Below are positions 48,523-57,079 of a DNA stretch of 64,000 nucleotides, piece by piece. Each line of letters begins with the position of its first letter. Within the stretch, counting starts at the first letter, position 1. The DNA lies in contig CAQWMM010000002.1 of NCBI GenBank assembly GCA_948907985.1, positions 20,741-84,740 on the forward strand, in the 5' to 3' direction. This DNA comes from an uncultured Bacillota bacterium (GTDB lineage Bacteria; Bacillota; Dehalobacteriia; UBA4068; UBA4997). The notes under the pieces were generated by a model. It did no database searches, had not been told where the DNA came from, and worked only from the letters and a program-made list of their open reading frames with translations. A program made the translations under genes and the position numbers.

Positions 48523-49599
48523 GTGGCAGGCGAATCTAAAACTGAAAAAGCCACGCCTAAAAAGCGACAGGACGAACGCAAAAAAGGCCATGTCTTTCTC
48601 AGCAAAGATGCGGTGGCAGTAGTCAGCCTGTTTGGCAGCGCTTTGATTTTGCGCCTGATGTTTGCGGTGGTGGTGGCCGTGATTTACGGCGTGTTCTACT
48701 ACGCGATTCAGTGCGTGGCGCAGGCCCCTTTTGACACGCCGGACAACTATTATATTAAACCGCTGTTTTTTCAGCTGCTGACGGCGCTGGCCAAGTGCGC
48801 CGGCCCGCTGCTGCTGACAACGGTGGCGCTGACGGTGATCGCCACTTTTGCCCAAACCAAAATGCTGGTTTCCAGCGAACTTTTGAAACCGAAATTTAAC
48901 CGCATCAGCCCAATTCAAGGTTTTAAGCGGCTCTTTTCCCTGCGCAGTCTGGTAGAGGCCGCCAAGGGCATCTTAAAAATTTCAGTGTTGCTTTATCTGA
49001 TTTATTCCTGCCTGACGGGTATCCTGCACGAATCCGCCACTTTCCTTTATATGGATATTGAGAGCGCCTGCCGCCACTTCTTTAACGAAATCTTTTTTAT
49101 GATGCTGAAAGTCGGCGTGGCCTTTTTGGTGCTGGCCGCTCTGGACTATCTCTACCAATGGTGGGATTATGAACGGGAAATGAAGATGTCTAAGCAGGAG
49201 GTTAAAGAGGAATACAAGCAGATTGAGGGCGACCCGCAAATTAAGGGCAAGATTAAGGAAATGCAGCGGCGCATGGCCCAGCAGCGCATGATGCAGCAAG
49301 TGCCGCAGGCCGATGTGGTTATCCGTAACCCGAACCATTTTGCGGTGGCTTTGCGCTATAAACTGGGCGTGGACTCTGCGCCGGTTGTGCTGGCCAAGGG
49401 TATGGACGAACTGGCCCTGCGGATTGTGCGCGTGGCTGAAGAACATTCCGTCGTCGTGATTGAGAATGTGCCGGTGGCGCGGGCGCTTTATGCCCAAACC
49501 GAACTTAACCACGAAATCCCGCCGGAGCTGTACAGCGCGGTTGCCGAGGTTATGGTTTATATTTACAAGTTGGACGGACGCATAAACGAAGTAAGCTAA
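48523..49599 (+). CDS. flhB: Flagellar export switch protein FlhB
   Basis: FlhB is part of the flagellar export gate and switches substrate specificity after self-cleavage. The 358-residue protein begins with the basic TEKATPKKRQDERKKG motif, has four membrane segments and a cytosolic C-terminal domain. The self-cleavage site, normally Asn-Pro-Thr-His, reads NPNH here (residues 269-272, in VVIRNPNHFAVALRY). Asn-Pro, the bond that is cut, is kept. The start is GTG at 48523 after AAAGGTGG. It follows motB directly and is closed by a terminator. Confidence 0.92.
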   Translation: MAGESKTEKATPKKRQDERKKGHVFLSKDAVAVVSLFGSALILRLMFAVVVAVIYGVFYYAIQCVAQAPFDTPDNYYIKPLFFQLLTALAKCAGPLLLTTVALTVIATFAQTKMLVSSELLKPKFNRISPIQGFKRLFSLRSLVEAAKGILKISVLLYLIYSCLTGILHESATFLYMDIESACRHFFNEIFFMMLKVGVAFLVLAALDYLYQWWDYEREMKMSKQEVKEEYKQIEGDPQIKGKIKEMQRRMAQQRMMQQVPQADVVIRNPNHFAVALRYKLGVDSAPVVLAKGMDELALRIVRVAEEHSVVVIENVPVARALYAQTELNHEIPPELYSAVAEVMVYIYKLDGRINEVS

Positions 49600-49627
49600 C
49601 AAATTTACAATATAAGGCAAATTAAGG

Positions 49628-49669
49628 AGTGGACAAACAGATAGGTTTAAAACTATTTGTTTGTCCACT
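49628..49669 (+). terminator. Terminator of the flagellar operon
   Basis: The 17-nt arms AGTGGACAAACAGATAG (49628-49644) and CTATTTGTTTGTCCACT (49653-49669) match at 16 positions, followed by a T-rich tail. Confidence 0.75.
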
Positions 49670-49687
49670 TTGATTGTTTAATAGCTA

Positions 49688-49716
49688 TTGACTTTTTATC
49701 AGTAGTGTGATAGAAT
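49688..49716 (+). promoter_or_regulatory. Promoter of the membrane protein/padR pair
   Basis: TTGACT (49688-49693) and TAGAAT (49711-49716) are spaced 17 bp apart. Three AGTAGT or ACTACT units (49701, 49729-49734, 49746) surround the start site in alternating orientation, a possible PadR operator. Confidence 0.6.
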
Positions 49717-49749
49717 GTTTTTAGGCTAACTACTATATTTTTAACAGTA

Positions 49750-50544
49750 GTGATTGGGAAAGGAAGTATTATAATAGAAATAAAAGAGTTTTTCCACAAG
49801 CTAAATCAGGCGGTACATTGGTTTTTGCCCTACGGCGAGGCCAACGAGGTTATGGCCGAATATCAGGAAATGCAGCAGCAGGCGGCGGCGAACGGCAGCC
49901 AGCTTTTTCAGCCGGACGAAAAGCCCTGGCAAATCGCTAAAGAACTGCAAAACCCCCGGGAATATCGCAAATGGCTGCGGATTTTTGCTCTGCTGCTGCT
50001 TTTCCCGCTGGGGCATTTGCTGTTCTTTTCAATTTCGTTGATTTTTTCTCTGCCAAATTATAATATGTCGGTAATTAAAATATTGTTCTGGTTTAGTTTG
50101 GCGCTGGCCTTGTTTTGGGCGCGCCAATGCCGGCGGCAAAGCACGGCGCCCCGGCGCTCGGCCAAAATGTTTCTGGGCAGCGCCGCCTGGCTCATCTTTG
50201 GCCTAGCCATTGCCTGCCCGGTTATTTATTGGTACTATGCAATATGCACCGGCAGGACTGACTGGATTTCTGGCTATTTTCTGGTAAACTATTTAACTTT
50301 TTGCGCGTTAATTTACATTTTGTTTGGCATTTACAGTCTGGTGAAGTGCCGGCTGGCTGATTATCGCTGGTTGGATTTATACGTTATCAGTATTACGTTG
50401 CTGCTGGGCATTATGCTGTATCTTGAGCTGATTTGCGGTCTAACTCTGACTGAAGACGCTGTAAGATTTTTGCTGGAAGTATTGCACAGCTATCTTCCGC
50501 CCTTGTTCTGCGGTTTGGCGGTCAGTATAAGGATTTTGTGGTAG
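49750..50544 (+). CDS. Membrane protein paired with PadR, DUF1700-like layout
   Basis: The 264-residue protein has a cytosolic N-terminal helical part (about 1-78: EFFHKLNQAVHWFLPYGEANEVMAEY) and about six membrane segments (from about 79). This layout resembles DUF1700-type proteins that accompany PadR regulators, but sequence similarity could not be confirmed. The start is uncertain. GTG at 49750 has no ribosome binding site, whereas GGGAAAGGAAG at 49755-49765 points to in-frame ATT or ATA codons at 49768-49776. The gene overlaps padR by 7 bp if the latter begins at 50538. Function is unknown; cell-envelope stress is often suggested for such pairs. Confidence 0.55.
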   Translation: MIGKGSIIIEIKEFFHKLNQAVHWFLPYGEANEVMAEYQEMQQQAAANGSQLFQPDEKPWQIAKELQNPREYRKWLRIFALLLLFPLGHLLFFSISLIFSLPNYNMSVIKILFWFSLALALFWARQCRRQSTAPRRSAKMFLGSAAWLIFGLAIACPVIYWYYAICTGRTDWISGYFLVNYLTFCALIYILFGIYSLVKCRLADYRWLDLYVISITLLLGIMLYLELICGLTLTEDAVRFLLEVLHSYLPPLFCGLAVSIRILW

Positions 50545-50555
50545 GGTGGCGCGCC

Positions 50556-50858
50556 ATGCTGAAAAAAGATATTATGGAACTGTGCCTTTTGCAGCTTTTA
50601 TCCAACGAGGATTTATATGGCTATGAGATTCTGCGCCGCCTGCACGCCGTTTTCCCCGATACGCAGGAAAGCGCCATCTATGCCCAGCTGCGCGCTCTGT
50701 GCCGCCAGGGTTATACGGAAAGCTACGCCCGCCAAAGCCCGGACGGGCCGAACCGTAAATATTACCGCCTGCTGCCGCCCGGCCAACAAAAACGCGAGGG
50801 GCTGCTGCTGGAATGGCGGCATTATTGCGCGCTGCTGGCTGATTTAGGCCTGAAATAA
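50556..50858 (+). CDS. PadR family transcriptional regulator
   Basis: The 100-residue protein has the PadR winged-helix domain: LKKDIMELCLLQLLSNEDLYGYEILRRL, then ESAIYAQLRALCRQGYTES and RKYYRL (blocks DLYGYEI, IYAQLRAL, KYYRL). PadR proteins are usually repressors, often of membrane-protein genes next to them. The start is set at the ATG at 50556; a GTG at 50538 would overlap the previous gene. A bidirectional terminator follows. Confidence 0.88.
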   Translation: MLKKDIMELCLLQLLSNEDLYGYEILRRLHAVFPDTQESAIYAQLRALCRQGYTESYARQSPDGPNRKYYRLLPPGQQKREGLLLEWRHYCALLADLGLK

Positions 50859-50864
50859 AACGAA

Positions 50865-50890
50865 CCCCCTTAGTTTGCCGTCTAAGGGGG
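50865..50890. terminator. Bidirectional terminator, padR and tyrA
   Basis: CCCCCTTAG (50865-50873) and CTAAGGGGG (50882-50890) form a perfect stem between convergent genes; TTT-containing tails lie on both sides. Confidence 0.75.
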
Positions 50891-50896
50891 CTTTGC

Positions 50897-51757
50897 TTAT
50901 TTGTTAGCGTCAAACTGGGCGCGCCGGGCGGTGGATTTGCGAAACATATGCCGCAGTCCCTCGCGGTCCTGCGCTTGCAGCAGCTGGCGCAGGCGGTGTA
51001 GCTCGTCGCTGAAGCAATCAATATTTTCAATCAAAATATCCCGGTTCAGCAGAAACAATTCCGACCACATCACGTCGTTAATCCGGGCAATCCGCGTTAA
51101 ATCGCGGAAAGAATCGCCGGTGAAAGCGGCCAGCTCTTCATCGTCATTGCAGGTCATCAGGCTGACGGCAATGGCATGGGTTAACTGCGAGAGAAAGCCA
51201 ATCATATGGTCATGGGTGTGAATATCCAACTCGCGAATGGTCTTAAACTGCAAAATCTCCGCCAGCCGGCGCACCGCCGCAATGCCCGCCGGTGTGTTGC
51301 GCTCGGTGGGCGTGATGATAAAGTTGGCGTTGGCAAAAATGCGGCAGTCGGCGTTTTGAATACCACTGCGTTCCGTACCGGCCATTGGGTGGCTGGCGCA
51401 AAACTCTAAATCAGGCCGCAGAAAATCCTGCGCCACGTCAACAATATTGCTTTTAACGCCGCTGACGTCGGTTATCAGCGTGCCGGGGCGCAGGTGTTGT
51501 TGGTTGGCGCGCAGCCAATCCAGCATAGCTGTTGGATAAAGCCCCATAATTAACAAATCCGCCTTGGCCAACAGCGCCGGCTCCGGCTTTGTCGCGCCCT
51601 CGGCAAAAAGCCCCTGTTGCAGGCCAAATTCAATGCTGGCCGGGTTGGTGTCAATCGCGCTGACCCGGTAACCCTGCCGCGTCAGCCCCATAGCGTAGGA
51701 GCCGCCAATCAGGCCAACGCCCACAATCACAATCTGGCTGTTTTTATCAAAATTCAT
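50897..51757 (-). CDS. tyrA: Prephenate dehydrogenase
   Basis: TyrA oxidises prephenate to 4-hydroxyphenylpyruvate, the committed step to tyrosine, with NAD(P). The 286-residue protein shows the Rossmann motif GVGLIGGSYA (about 13-22), DVSGVKS, and the active-site HPMAGTERSGIQNA block. It lacks the C-terminal ACT domain of Bacillus TyrA, so direct tyrosine feedback through such a domain is not expected. The ATG at 51757 has AGGAAC upstream; the TTG just before it is less well placed. It is the last gene of the aro operon, 36 bp after aroA. Confidence 0.93.
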   Translation of the reverse strand: MNFDKNSQIVIVGVGLIGGSYAMGLTRQGYRVSAIDTNPASIEFGLQQGLFAEGATKPEPALLAKADLLIMGLYPTAMLDWLRANQQHLRPGTLITDVSGVKSNIVDVAQDFLRPDLEFCASHPMAGTERSGIQNADCRIFANANFIITPTERNTPAGIAAVRRLAEILQFKTIRELDIHTHDHMIGFLSQLTHAIAVSLMTCNDDEELAAFTGDSFRDLTRIARINDVMWSELFLLNRDILIENIDCFSDELHRLRQLLQAQDREGLRHMFRKSTARRAQFDANK

Positions 51758-51792
51758 CAAAATAGTTCCTTTTATATATTTTACTAATTATA

Positions 51793-53130
51793 TTATATTT
51801 CATCAACTGCTTTGATTTCTGTAAAATCGGCTTTTACCCCCAATTTATGCTGTAAATCGGCAAAAAAGTTAGGATAAGACTTGTTGACGGCCTCCGCGCC
51901 GGCAATCTGCAAGGGCTTTTGGCAGGCCGCTGCCAGCACCGCCAGCGCCATCACAATCCGGTGGTCGTTATGCGCATGGCAGCAAACGCCGCCGGGGTAA
52001 CTGCCGCCGCCGGTGATAAACATTTCATCGTCAGTAGTACGAATTGCTACGCCGCAGCGCTGTAATTCTTCCTGCATATCGGCGATGCGGTCGCTCTCCT
52101 TAATGCGCAGCCGCCTGGCGTTATAAATGCGGGTTTCGCCCTGGGCGTGCGCCGCCAGCACCGCCAAAACCGGCCCCAAGTCCGGGCAGTCCGCCAAGTC
52201 AATCTGTGCCGCTCGTAATTTGGCCGGGCGCACCAGATAACCGTCCGGCAAATCAAGAATATCACCGCCCATTTGCCGGATAATGTCAATAATTTTGCGG
52301 TCGCCCTGGGCAGAATTAACATCCACGCCATGAATTTCCAGCCCCTCCGGCCGGGCGCTGATACTGCCCAGCACCGCAAAAAACGCCAGTTGGGAAAAAT
52401 CCCCCTCCACTGTCATCTGGCTGGGCTGATAGCTTTGGCCGCCCGGAATATGCAGGGTATATTCATCCTGCCAGTTGGCCGTGACGCCGAATTTTTGCAG
52501 GGTTGCCAGGGTTAGCTGCACATAGGAACACGATTCAAAGGGCGGCTCAATCCGTAGGCAGGAATCGCCTGCCAGCAGCGGCAGCGCAAACAGCAAACCG
52601 GAGATAAACTGCGAGCTTATATCGCCTCGCAGCTTAAATTCGCCGGGGCGCAGCGGCCCGCACACCAGCCAACCGTTTTGGGCCGGGGTGGGCTTAAAAC
52701 ACAATCCCTGCTCCGCAAAAATCTGCTGATAAACTGTCTGCGGGCGCTGGGGCAGGCGTCCATGCCCGGCCAGCAGCACCGGCAAGCCGGAAAGCGCCGC
52801 AATCGGGATTAAAAAACGCAGGGTGGAGCCGCTTTCGCCGCAGTCAATCTCCCATTCCACATCGCCGGACATCATCGGGCAGCCGCCGACGCCGCGCACC
52901 ACCAACTCGTTGTCAGCTTGGCTGACAAAATAAATTTCCGCGCCCAGTTTTTGCATACCGGCAATCGTAGCGCGAATATCTGCCGATAAGGTTTCTTCCG
53001 CCAGGCCGGTCAGGCGGCTTTCGCCCGCTGCCAGGGCCGCGCAAATCACCGCCCGGTGCGCCAGGCTTTTGCTGGGCGGGACAGTCAGCGCGCCCGCCGC
53101 CAGCCCCGGATAAACAGTGGCCCGCCGCAT
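51793..53130 (-). CDS. aroA: 3-phosphoshikimate 1-carboxyvinyltransferase (EPSP synthase)
   Basis: AroA joins phosphoenolpyruvate to shikimate-3-phosphate, the sixth step of the pathway. The 445-residue protein has PPSKSLAHRAVICAALAAG (active-site Lys and Arg), DCGESGSTLRFLIPIAAL, GDISSQFISGLLFALP and DHRIVMALAVLAAAC near the end. The SKSxAHRA-type motif with Ala is typical of class II enzymes of Gram-positive bacteria. The ATG at 53130 overlaps the aroF stop by one base (TGATG). GTG at 53133 is an alternative. Confidence 0.94.
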   Translation of the reverse strand: MRRATVYPGLAAGALTVPPSKSLAHRAVICAALAAGESRLTGLAEETLSADIRATIAGMQKLGAEIYFVSQADNELVVRGVGGCPMMSGDVEWEIDCGESGSTLRFLIPIAALSGLPVLLAGHGRLPQRPQTVYQQIFAEQGLCFKPTPAQNGWLVCGPLRPGEFKLRGDISSQFISGLLFALPLLAGDSCLRIEPPFESCSYVQLTLATLQKFGVTANWQDEYTLHIPGGQSYQPSQMTVEGDFSQLAFFAVLGSISARPEGLEIHGVDVNSAQGDRKIIDIIRQMGGDILDLPDGYLVRPAKLRAAQIDLADCPDLGPVLAVLAAHAQGETRIYNARRLRIKESDRIADMQEELQRCGVAIRTTDDEMFITGGGSYPGGVCCHAHNDHRIVMALAVLAAACQKPLQIAGAEAVNKSYPNFFADLQHKLGVKADFTEIKAVDEI

Positions 53131-54149
53131 CACATCTGCCTGCCAATCACATGGGCAATGGCCTTGCCTTTAGCCACAATCTGTTGCAGCTGCTCCGGCG
53201 ATACGGTTTGCGCGCCGTCCGACCAGGCCGCCTCCGGATCATGGTGCGCCTCGATAATCAGGCCGTCCGCGCCGGCCGCCACCGCCGCCAAAGACATAGC
53301 CTCCACCAACTGACGGTGGCCGGTGCCATGGCTGGGGTCAATCACTACCGGCAGGTGGCTGTGCTCCTTAACAATCGGGATCACGCTTAAATCCAGTGTG
53401 TTGCGGGTGTATTTCTCAAAGGTGCGGATGCCGCGTTCACACAGCACCACTTTTTCGTTGCCCTCGCTCATAATATATTCTGCCGCCATCAGCCATTCCT
53501 CAATGGTGTTGCTCAAGCCGCGTTTCAGTAAAATCGGGGTTTGGGTGCGGCCAACCGCTTTTAAGAGGTCAAAGTTCTGCATACTGCGCGCGCCGATTTG
53601 GATCATATCCACGCCGAACTCCAAAAATTCGTCCAGCTTTTCCACGCTCATCAGCTCGGTAACAATCGGCATATTAAAACGCTCGCGGGCGTCGCACAGG
53701 GTTTTCAGTCCCTCGGCCCCCCGCCCCTGGAAAGCATAGGGCGAGGTGCGCGGCTTATAAGCGCCGCCCCGCAGCATATCCGCCCCGGCGCGCTTCACCG
53801 CCTCGGCTGAGGTCAGCAGGGATTCTTCGTCCTCCACCGAGCAGGGGCCGGCAATCACCACGATTTTCTCGTGGCCGCCGATTTTAAAGCCCCCAACGTC
53901 AACCACCGTATCCTCCGGATGAAAAATGCGGTTAGCCAGCTTGTAGGGCGCGGCAATGCGGGTTACCTCCTGCACGCCGGAAAAGCCATAAATCTTTTTC
54001 TCATCTAAAATGGTGGTGTCGCCCACCACGCCAAAAACATTCAGGCTGGTACCGGAGATCAGGTGCATCTCCAGCCCCTGTTTCTCAATACTGTCAATCA
54101 GGCGTTGGGTTTCCTCCGGCGTTGCGCCGCGTTTCATGGTAATAATCAT
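53130..54149 (-). CDS. aroF: 3-deoxy-7-phosphoheptulonate synthase (DAHP synthase, AroG-beta type)
   Basis: AroF condenses erythrose-4-phosphate with phosphoenolpyruvate, the first step of aromatic biosynthesis. The 339-residue protein has an N-terminal ferredoxin-like regulatory domain (about 1-70) typical of the I-beta group (PEETQRLIDSIEKQGLEMH). The KDO8P-synthase-like barrel follows, with VIAGPCSVED, RGGAYKPRTSPYAFQG, LLKRG, VIDPSHGTG and IIEAHHDPE (metal ligands). AGGAAAAGATAAAA precedes the ATG at 54149. It sits inside the operon, not first. Confidence 0.94.
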   Translation of the reverse strand: MIITMKRGATPEETQRLIDSIEKQGLEMHLISGTSLNVFGVVGDTTILDEKKIYGFSGVQEVTRIAAPYKLANRIFHPEDTVVDVGGFKIGGHEKIVVIAGPCSVEDEESLLTSAEAVKRAGADMLRGGAYKPRTSPYAFQGRGAEGLKTLCDARERFNMPIVTELMSVEKLDEFLEFGVDMIQIGARSMQNFDLLKAVGRTQTPILLKRGLSNTIEEWLMAAEYIMSEGNEKVVLCERGIRTFEKYTRNTLDLSVIPIVKEHSHLPVVIDPSHGTGHRQLVEAMSLAAVAAGADGLIIEAHHDPEAAWSDGAQTVSPEQLQQIVAKGKAIAHVIGRQM

Positions 54150-54180
54150 GTTTTATCTTTTCCTTTATATTATATTTTTA

Positions 54181-54633
54181 TTAAATGGCGGGCTGACTTT
54201 CCCAGATATAGCGCAAAAGCTCGTCAATAGCGGTGCAATAGCCCTGGATGCCCTCGCCTTTAATGGTTTTAAAGCAATACATTCCCGGATAAGAAACTTG
54301 CCGGAAGTCCTCACGTTTGTCAATATCGCTGATATGCACCTCCACCGCCGGCAGCCCGACGGCGCGCAGCGCGTCCAAAATCGCCACGCTGGTGTGGGTA
54401 TAGGCGGCGGGATTAATTATAATGCCGTCGCAGAAATCCGGCGCGCTCTGGATAGCGTCCACAATCGCCCCCTCGTGATTGCTCTGCATCATCTTAAAAT
54501 CCACCTGCATCTCCTGACAGTGTTTGTTAATCAGTTTAACCAGATCGGCGTAGGTGGCGCTGCCGTAAATTTCCGGCTCTCTGCGGCCTAAAAGATTCAA
54601 ATTAGGGCCGTTAATAATCATAAACCTTAGCAT
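54181..54633 (-). CDS. aroQ: Type II 3-dehydroquinate dehydratase
   Basis: AroQ converts 3-dehydroquinate to 3-dehydroshikimate, the third step. The 150-residue dodecameric type II enzyme has IINGPNLNLLGRREPEIYG (catalytic Tyr in the later lid), QSNHEGAIVDAIQ, INPAAYTHTSVAI and VEVHISDI. The ATG at 54633 follows GGGAGG at 11 nt; a TTG at 54660 lies before that site and is unlikely. It follows aroEK with a 20-bp gap. Confidence 0.94.
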   Translation of the reverse strand: MLRFMIINGPNLNLLGRREPEIYGSATYADLVKLINKHCQEMQVDFKMMQSNHEGAIVDAIQSAPDFCDGIIINPAAYTHTSVAILDALRAVGLPAVEVHISDIDKREDFRQVSYPGMYCFKTIKGEGIQGYCTAIDELLRYIWESQPAI

Positions 54634-54653
54634 TTTTGTATACCTCCCGTATT

Positions 54654-55925
54654 TTAGCAAGCTTTTTCAGCAAACCAGGCGGCAATTTGTTCCGCTGCCG
54701 CCGCTGCGCTCTGTTCATTGGGCTGCCGCCAATCTGCCCAGGCCTGATAAAGCGGCGCACGCTGTTGATAAAGCCGGGCGTTGGCCTGAGTGTTGGGCGA
54801 GAGCGGCCGGCCTTTGCCAATTTGCAGCCGGGCCAGCGGCCGGTCCAGCCAGATCAGCAACGAGTTTTGCCGCAGCAGCCGCAAATTGTTTGGTTGCGTA
54901 ACTACGCCGCCGCCGGTGGCAATCACCTGTCCGCCCTCTTTGGCAACTTCCGCCAGCGCCGCCGTTTCCAGCCGGCGAAAGGCGGCCTCGCCCTGCCGGC
55001 TGAAGATGTCGGCAATCGCGCAGCCCTGGCTCTGGGCAATTTGCTGATCGCAGTCGATAAAAGGGCGGCGCATTTTGGCCGCCAACAGCCGGCCAACCGT
55101 CGTTTTGCCGCTGCCCGGCATACCGATTAAGGCCAGGTTCAGCTTGTTCCGGCGCAGGCGCTGATAAATCTCTTCAATTTTATTATCGGCAATCTGGCTG
55201 TTAGTAAACAGCTCTGCGGCATATTTGGCCTGCGCCACCAGCATTTCCAGTCCGCCGCAGGCTTTCAGCCCCAACTCTTGGGCGGCCAGTACCAGATTGC
55301 TTTGCAGCGGATTATAAATTACATCAGCCGCCGCCTCCAGTGCCGGAAAGGCCGCCAAATCCAATAGAGGCTCGTCCTGATTGTGGGGATACATCCCACG
55401 GGGCGTGGTGTTGATAATTACCTGTACCCCGCGCGCAACCTCTGGCGACTGCGCCTGTTCATAGGTCAGCATTGGCTTGCCCCAGGGATCGGGGCCGCCG
55501 CCGCGGCTAACCAGCCGCACCTCGGCCGCGCCCAGACTTTCCGCTGCCGCATGCGCCGTTTTGCTGGTGCCGCCGCTGCCCAGAATTAACACTCGCCGGC
55601 CGGTCAAATCGATATTGTGGCGGCGCAGCAGATAACAAACCCCGGCAAAATCCGTGTTGTAACCAAACAGACGGCCTTGCCGGTTGACAATCGTGTTCAC
55701 CGCGCCGATTTTCGCCGCCTGCTCGTCAATTTGCGCCAAGTATGGCAAAACCTGTTCCTTGTAGGGGATTGTAACATTAATTGCCGCAAAATCCGCCTGC
55801 TGCATAAAAGGCGCAAATTCTGCCCGGCTTAGCGGGCAAAGCTCGTACCGGTAGCCGGCCAGCTGCTCGTGTATTTCCTGCGAAAAGCTGTGCCCCAGCT
55901 TTTCGCCGATCAATCCATATTGCAT
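54654..55925 (-). CDS. aroE-aroK: Shikimate dehydrogenase-shikimate kinase fusion
   Basis: This single 423-residue reading frame joins steps four and five. Residues about 1-265 are shikimate dehydrogenase: YGLIGEKLGHSFSQEIHEQ, INVTIPYKEQVLP (catalytic Lys), AVNTIVNRQGRLFGYNTDFAG, the Rossmann motif LILGSGGTSKTAHA and GLEMLVAQAK. Residues about 275-423 are shikimate kinase: ALIGMPGSGKTTVGRLLA (Walker A), FIDCDQQI, FRRLETAAL, ATGGGVV and the RPLARLQ/RPLS lid. No stop or frameshift interrupts it. The ATG at 55925 follows GAGGAAG and lies one base after the aroC stop. Confidence 0.93.
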   Translation of the reverse strand: MQYGLIGEKLGHSFSQEIHEQLAGYRYELCPLSRAEFAPFMQQADFAAINVTIPYKEQVLPYLAQIDEQAAKIGAVNTIVNRQGRLFGYNTDFAGVCYLLRRHNIDLTGRRVLILGSGGTSKTAHAAAESLGAAEVRLVSRGGGPDPWGKPMLTYEQAQSPEVARGVQVIINTTPRGMYPHNQDEPLLDLAAFPALEAAADVIYNPLQSNLVLAAQELGLKACGGLEMLVAQAKYAAELFTNSQIADNKIEEIYQRLRRNKLNLALIGMPGSGKTTVGRLLAAKMRRPFIDCDQQIAQSQGCAIADIFSRQGEAAFRRLETAALAEVAKEGGQVIATGGGVVTQPNNLRLLRQNSLLIWLDRPLARLQIGKGRPLSPNTQANARLYQQRAPLYQAWADWRQPNEQSAAAAAEQIAAWFAEKAC

Positions 55926-55926
55926 A

Positions 55927-57048
55927 TTAAACTTCCTCATTATTATTAAGCTGCCAGGTTGTGCCATAAGCCTCACAGAATAAATCAACTAAGCCGATTG
56001 CCGCAACCGAATCAATAACCACGCGCGCCCGGTGAACAATGGCCGGGTCGTGCCGGCCCTGGATTTGCAGCTGGGCGTTTTGCCGGGCGGCAAAATCCAC
56101 CGTCTGCTGGGGCTGATAAATGGAGGGCGTGGGCTTCACCGCCACCCGGAAAAGCAGCGGCATACCATTGCTGATTCCGCCGTTAATCCCGCCGTTATGG
56201 TTGCTGGTGGTATAAATCCGCCCGTCCCTGGCAATCCGCAGGGGATCGTTGGCCTGCGAGCCGTGCATTTGGGCCAGCGCAAAGCCGTCGCCAAACTCCA
56301 CGCCCTTAACCGCCGGCACGCTGAACAGTAAATGAGCCAGCACACTTTCCAGCGAGTTGAAAAACGGTTCGCCAATGCCGGCGGGCATACCGCATACAGC
56401 AGTTTCAATAATGCCGCCCACGCTGTCGCCGTTCGCCTTGGCCGCCAATATCGCCTGGCGCATTTGCTCGCCCTGGGCGGCGTCCACAACCGCAAAATCT
56501 AAATCGTTCAAACGGCGCACCGCCGCCAGCAGCTCTGCCGTTTCCGCCGGTAGGGGGGCGTCTTTAACTCCGCCACATTCCGCCAAATGGCTGCCCAGTT
56601 CTATGCCATGCCCGGCCAAAATCTGGCGGCAAATCTCGCCCGCTACTACCAGCGGCGCGGTCAGCCGGCCGGAAAAGTGGCCGCCGCCGCGATAATCCTG
56701 CCAGCCCTGATATTTAACAAAGGCGGTATAATCAGCATGGCCGGGGCGCAGCAGATTTTTAGTCTTTTCATAGTCCCGGCTGTGTTGCAAAGTGTTGTCA
56801 ATCAAGGCGCAAAGCGGCGTGCCGGTGGTGTGGCCGTTGAAAAAACCGCTTACAATCTTAAATTCGTCGGCCTCCTGCCGGGCGGTGGAAAGCGCGCCAA
56901 CCGCCCGACGCTGATCCATTCGGCGGCGAATTGCCGCCAGATCCAGCGGCAGCCCAGCCTGCAAGCCGTCAAGCACCACGCCAATTTTCTCACCATGGCT
57001 TTCGCCAAACAAGGAAACGGTTATATTTTTGCCAAAGGTACTTTTCAT
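55927..57048 (-). CDS. aroC: Chorismate synthase
   Basis: AroC makes chorismate from EPSP using reduced flavin, the last common step. The 373-residue protein has the family signatures GESHGEKIGVVLDGLQAGL, RPGHADYTAFVKY, YRGGGHFSGRLTAPLV and GINGGISNGMPLLFRVAVKPTPSI (blocks HNGGINGG and KPTPS), with RHDPAIVHRA near the end. AGGAAGAAAAT precedes the ATG at 57048. It ends one base before the aroEK start. Confidence 0.95.
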   Translation of the reverse strand: MKSTFGKNITVSLFGESHGEKIGVVLDGLQAGLPLDLAAIRRRMDQRRAVGALSTARQEADEFKIVSGFFNGHTTGTPLCALIDNTLQHSRDYEKTKNLLRPGHADYTAFVKYQGWQDYRGGGHFSGRLTAPLVVAGEICRQILAGHGIELGSHLAECGGVKDAPLPAETAELLAAVRRLNDLDFAVVDAAQGEQMRQAILAAKANGDSVGGIIETAVCGMPAGIGEPFFNSLESVLAHLLFSVPAVKGVEFGDGFALAQMHGSQANDPLRIARDGRIYTTSNHNGGINGGISNGMPLLFRVAVKPTPSIYQPQQTVDFAARQNAQLQIQGRHDPAIVHRARVVIDSVAAIGLVDLFCEAYGTTWQLNNNEEV

Positions 57049-57079
57049 ATTTTCTTCCTGTTTATATTACTTAAACTAT

